A stretch of DNA of 64,000 nt from Gemmatimonadota bacterium (GTDB lineage Bacteria; JAAXHH01). Under the pieces are notes generated by a model. That model saw nothing but the letters and a program-made list of their open reading frames with translations, ran no database searches and was not told the DNA's origin. The stretch covers positions 1 through 64,000 of the forward strand of contig VXRC01000049.1 of the NCBI GenBank assembly GCA_009838645.1, written 5' to 3'. The position numbers and the translations under genes are program-made. Position 1 is the first letter of the stretch, and each line of letters starts with the position of its first letter. Positions 60,996-64,000 of this stretch are shown one piece after another.

Positions 60996-61829
60996 ATGGC
61001 GAGCGGTCTGACCGACCACCAGAAAAACCGGTATCTCGAAGACGGCTTCCTGCCCATCGAAGGGCTGTTCGACCCCGCTTCGCTCGATCCCTTGATCGCG
61101 GAATTGAACGAGGTCGTCGATGCATGGGCGGAGCGGTACCACGCGGAAGGGAGGCTGCCGGAACGGTTTGCGGACGAACCCTTCGAACGGAGACTTTACC
61201 GGATCCATGAGGCCATGGACGGCCAGTGCGGGGAATTGCTCGAAGCCGTGCTGGGAAAACGGAAGACCGCGGGCATGTTTCTCGTCATGACCCTGCCCGA
61301 GATCCTGGACGTGGTCGAATCCCTCATCGGTTCGGAGATCCTCGTCCACCCCCAGTTCAACTCCCGGGCCAAGCTTCCGGACAGGACTTCCGTCGTGGAC
61401 TGGCACCAGGACATCGGGTTCCTGGATCCGGACGTGATGCAGACCTTCATGGTCAATTTCTGGCTGCCGCTGGTGGATACGGACGAACATAACGGCTGTC
61501 TGGAGGCCATCCGCGGCAGTCACCGCAGCGAACGGCTCCCGTTCGAGGATTCACCCGAGAACATCGTTCCCGGCGCCTTGCCCGCCGGCGAGCGGGTATC
61601 CTGTCCCATTCCCAGGGGCGGCGTGCTCCTGCTACAGCACACCACGGTGCACCGTTCCGCGCCGAATTACTCGGATCACATACGATGGAGCCTGGATATC
61701 CGGTACAGCGACTGGCGAAAGCCCACGGGAAGGGACGATGTCCCGGGATTTATCGCCCGCAGCCGGTCGCATCCCGAGAAGGTCGCCACCGGGCACGAGG
61801 CCTGGCAGCGGCTGTTCGAACTGGACTGA
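60996..61829 (+). CDS. Phytanoyl-CoA dioxygenase (PhyH) family protein
   Basis: The 277-residue 2-oxoglutarate dioxygenase has VVDWHQDIGF (H-x-D), distal His in LLLQHTTVHRSAPNYSD and Arg in HIRWSLDIRY. The N-terminus LTDHQKNRYLEDGFLPIEGLFDPASLDPLIAELNEVVD is the usual two-helix cap. A site aagga lies nine bases before the ATG. It shares the WHQD motif with the PhyH protein at 1254 but is otherwise different. It is divergent from the amidohydrolase gene and lies 86 bp upstream of the HTTM gene. Confidence 0.9.
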   Translation: MASGLTDHQKNRYLEDGFLPIEGLFDPASLDPLIAELNEVVDAWAERYHAEGRLPERFADEPFERRLYRIHEAMDGQCGELLEAVLGKRKTAGMFLVMTLPEILDVVESLIGSEILVHPQFNSRAKLPDRTSVVDWHQDIGFLDPDVMQTFMVNFWLPLVDTDEHNGCLEAIRGSHRSERLPFEDSPENIVPGALPAGERVSCPIPRGGVLLLQHTTVHRSAPNYSDHIRWSLDIRYSDWRKPTGRDDVPGFIARSRSHPEKVATGHEAWQRLFELD

Positions 61830-61915
61830 TTTATGGTTGAACTGTCTGGCAGGTCTCCCTCACTCTCACTCCCGTTCTCACACGAAGAATCACGCGTGCG
61901 CCCCCGGTTGGCACG

Positions 61916-63451
61916 ATGATCGGCTCCCGGTCGCCAGGAAGGATGGTCCTACGCTGGTGCTCGCGGCTTTGCGCACCCGTATTCGCCCTGCCCGTTGACC
62001 TCTTCAGGATCCTGGCGGGTCTCCTGAGTTGCGCGTATTTTACAGCCGCCTTATTCGAGACGAACGACATCAGCGGACCCGGCGGACTGGTCGACCACCG
62101 GCTATCGCTGGAGCTTTTCCCCTATACGAAATGGAGCCTGCTACAGGGGGAAATACCGACGGGCCTGTTGAAAGCCGTCTTCCTTGGCGCCGTCGCTGTT
62201 TCCGCCGCACTCACAGCGGGTTACCGTCCGACCCTCTGTGCCGCGGTGCTGTACTTGGTAGCAGTGTCGACGTATCGGTTGAATTTCCTCGTACTCTACG
62301 TCGATGATGCCATATTCCACTGGACCCTGTTGTGGTTGATCCTGCTGCCGACGGGGCGCACGTTGACATGGCGCGCGTGGCGGCGCGACGGCAAGGCGGC
62401 CATGGACCGCTGGCGAAGTCGTACCGTGCCGGGACTGGTCGTTCGCTGCTTCCTGGTCAATCTGGCCCTGGTTTACGCCTTTTCAGGGCTCTGGAAACTG
62501 ACCAGCCCCATGTGGCGGGATGGATCGGCGCTCTATGTCATTCTCAAGCTGCCTATCGCATGGGCGCCACAACTGTGGGACGCGGGGTCCCTGCCCTGGC
62601 TGAAGATCGCCGGTTACGTAGCCCTGGTAACGGAACCTATGGTCGTGCTGTTGCTCGTGCTTTCGCCGGGAAGGCCGTTCAAGTGGATAATCGTGGCCTT
62701 GGTCACCATCTTTCACGCGGGCATCATCGCCACATTGAAGATCCCTTTCGCCAATCTTGCCTGCCTGGCCGGCGTGGTGTTCTGGTGCCGCCACGAGATC
62801 ATGACCGCCGCGGGCGTGCGCGCGCCGCCCGGAGACAGGGAGAGTGTCACGTGGCAGGGCAAGGGGAGCGTCACTTGGCGCAGCGGGACGGCCGTGGCGG
62901 TCACTTGCATCCTTGGCTTGCAGGCCGTCCTGGACTTCGCCAAACCGCAGTGGCGTTACGACGACTGGGAGGTGGGCAGGCCCGTCCAGGCGCAAGGGGG
63001 ATGGGTGGACGGTCTTCACCGCGCCGTGTACGGGGCGTTGTGGGTCGGCGGGCTGGCACAGAGCTACCGGTTGCTCGACTGGGTCGACAGCCGCAACTAT
63101 ACGCTTGATTATCGGGTCAGGGAACGTAGGCCTGACGGAAGCTGGAACGAAATAGATCAGGAAACCCTCTTCCCCACTACCATGCGGAGCATTTTGCTTC
63201 AATCCTACCTCCATGGCGTCGTATGGCGTAAGTTTCCCCCGGCGAAGGAAGCCGAGCTTCGGACCGGATTGAGACAGAGGTTTGCGGACAGGTATTGTCG
63301 TGGGCGGCCCGATGAGGACCTCCTGGTCGAAGTGGACGTGCGGATCGGACGCGTTACCGCCGGTGACCCACCACTGCGACGACAAGGCTACGGCCGGTTG
63401 ATGTCCTTTACCTGCCGGGCAGGCGTGGCAGTCTTTCAGGAGCCCGAATAA
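61916..63451 (+). CDS. HTTM-domain membrane protein
   Basis: The 511-residue protein has seven to eight membrane segments in residues 20-320 with the HTTM pattern (PVDLFRILAGLLSCAYFTAALFE, LNFLVLYVDDAIFHWTLLWLILLPTGRTL, NLALVYAFSGLWKLTSPMWRDGSALYVIL). HTTM proteins are relatives of vitamin-K-dependent gamma-glutamyl carboxylase. The last 150 residues are soluble with one more possible membrane segment (AVAVTCILGLQAVLDFA near 325) and are not assigned. The TAA overlaps the asparagine-synthase ATG by one base, which strongly couples the two genes. Confidence 0.85.
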   Translation: MIGSRSPGRMVLRWCSRLCAPVFALPVDLFRILAGLLSCAYFTAALFETNDISGPGGLVDHRLSLELFPYTKWSLLQGEIPTGLLKAVFLGAVAVSAALTAGYRPTLCAAVLYLVAVSTYRLNFLVLYVDDAIFHWTLLWLILLPTGRTLTWRAWRRDGKAAMDRWRSRTVPGLVVRCFLVNLALVYAFSGLWKLTSPMWRDGSALYVILKLPIAWAPQLWDAGSLPWLKIAGYVALVTEPMVVLLLVLSPGRPFKWIIVALVTIFHAGIIATLKIPFANLACLAGVVFWCRHEIMTAAGVRAPPGDRESVTWQGKGSVTWRSGTAVAVTCILGLQAVLDFAKPQWRYDDWEVGRPVQAQGGWVDGLHRAVYGALWVGGLAQSYRLLDWVDSRNYTLDYRVRERRPDGSWNEIDQETLFPTTMRSILLQSYLHGVVWRKFPPAKEAELRTGLRQRFADRYCRGRPDEDLLVEVDVRIGRVTAGDPPLRRQGYGRLMSFTCRAGVAVFQEPE

Positions 63452-64000
63452 TGTGCGGACTCGTCGCCGTTATGGCCCGTGGAGGCGCCTGGACTCGCGA
63501 TGCCCTCGAGCGTGCCACCGATACACTCGCGCATCGCGGTCCGGACGGCAGGGGTACGTGGGTAAACCCCCACGGGAAGGTGGGACTGGGACATACCCGG
63601 TTGAGCGTGATCGGCCTGGAAAACGGCGTACAGCCTATCTGCAGCGAAGACGGCCGTCTGCACCTGTCGGCAAACGGCGAGTTCTATGGTTTCGAGCCGA
63701 TTCGGCGAGACCTCGAAAACCGGGGCCATGTATTCGCCACGGGTTCCGACAGCGAAATCGCCCTTCACCTCTACGAGGAACGGGGTCGTTCGTGCGTCGA
63801 ATCCCTCCGCGGAGAATTCGCATTCGTCCTCTGGGATGAAAACCTGCAGACGCTCTGGGCGGTCCGTGACCGATTCGGCATCAAGCCCCTGTATTACGCG
63901 GAAGCCGATGGGGTGCTGTACCTGGCCTCCGAAGTCAAGGCGCTGCTGGCCGCGGGAGTGCACGCTGCCTGGGACGAGGAGACAGTCTTCCAGCAGATCT
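63451..64000 (+). CDS. Asparagine synthase (glutamine-hydrolysing), N-terminal part
   Basis: The gene runs past the window end; 183 codons are visible. The protein begins MCGLVAVMARGG with the Ntn nucleophile C2 and has LAHRGPDGRGTW, GLGHTRLSVIGLENGVQPI, ANGEFYG, TGSDSEIALHLYEERG, CVESLRGEFAFVLWDE and RDRFGIKPLYY, the full class II glutaminase domain of AsnB-type enzymes. The usual YNGEIYN is ANGEFYG. The ATG overlaps the HTTM stop by one base (TAATG). AsnB-like enzymes make asparagine or act as amidotransferases in surface-polymer and peptide natural-product pathways; coupling to HTTM favours the latter, by inference. Confidence 0.93.
   Translation, partial: MCGLVAVMARGGAWTRDALERATDTLAHRGPDGRGTWVNPHGKVGLGHTRLSVIGLENGVQPICSEDGRLHLSANGEFYGFEPIRRDLENRGHVFATGSDSEIALHLYEERGRSCVESLRGEFAFVLWDENLQTLWAVRDRFGIKPLYYAEADGVLYLASEVKALLAAGVHAAWDEETVFQQI

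Overview
The window is about 64 kb of GC-rich bacterial chromosome. It mixes core genes (aceE, accD, purF, ndk, recD2, pcm) with a large set of catabolic genes: three phytanoyl-CoA-dioxygenase-like (PhyH) genes, three enolase-superfamily genes, two sulfatase-family genes, two HpcH/HpaI aldolases, xylose-isomerase-like TIM barrels, a Gfo/Idh oxidoreductase and zinc alcohol dehydrogenases. This combination, together with an HTTM protein and many lineage-specific genes of unknown function, resembles uncultured marine or sponge-associated lineages such as Latescibacterota or Poribacteria. That placement is inference from gene content; no rRNA or tRNA gene was seen in the window.

Layout. 0-1.2 kb: the end of a VOC-fold gene, a 60-bp vestige of a duplicated junction, and a toxin-antitoxin pair whose toxin is broken. 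1.3-3.0 kb: PhyH and an unknown gene. 3.2-16 kb: housekeeping block (aceE, thioredoxin-TPR protein, cytidylate-kinase-like protein, PNP, accD, purF, ndk, recD2, a large OPT-like membrane protein). 16-20 kb: DapA-like lyase, mandelate-racemase-like enzyme, metallo-hydrolase, pcm. 20.1-25.3 kb: a single AT-richer gene of about 1,729 codons fusing a DEDD exonuclease, a RecQ helicase and a UvrD-type helicase. 25.3-33.3 kb: an AKR-like gene, then a rightward run of SMP-30, D-aminoacylase-like, M3 peptidase, NUDT6-like Nudix and a sulfatase homologue without the usual nucleophile motif.

33.4-44.2 kb: a sugar-acid locus. Rightward genes (Gfo/Idh, TIM-barrel isomerase, dgoD-like dehydratase) converge on a leftward PadR-headed operon (PadR, HpcH/HpaI aldolase, canonical sulfatase, isomerase). 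These are followed by RraA-like, prohibitin and two zinc dehydrogenase genes. 44.4-50.0 kb: an M19 dipeptidase with an altered metal site, an oligopeptide-binding lipoprotein, a D-amino-acid-dehydrogenase-like flavoprotein and a MATE exporter, which together suggest peptide and D-amino-acid scavenging. 50.0-55.0 kb: a conflict-gene cluster with a PIN toxin overlapping a 331-aa partner, a HigBA pair and an ARPP-1-domain protein. 55.3-64 kb: an aldolase/Kelch/PhyH operon, another enolase-superfamily gene behind a purine-rich leader, an amidohydrolase, a third PhyH, and an HTTM protein overlapping the start of an asparagine synthase that runs off the window.

Regulatory reading. Sigma70-like promoters with 15-18-bp spacers can be read in front of many transcription units, several with inverted repeats on them. 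Many intergenic spacers contain short tandem duplications (9-23 bp units) unrelated to each other in sequence. No IS element, CRISPR array or convincing Rho-independent terminator was seen.
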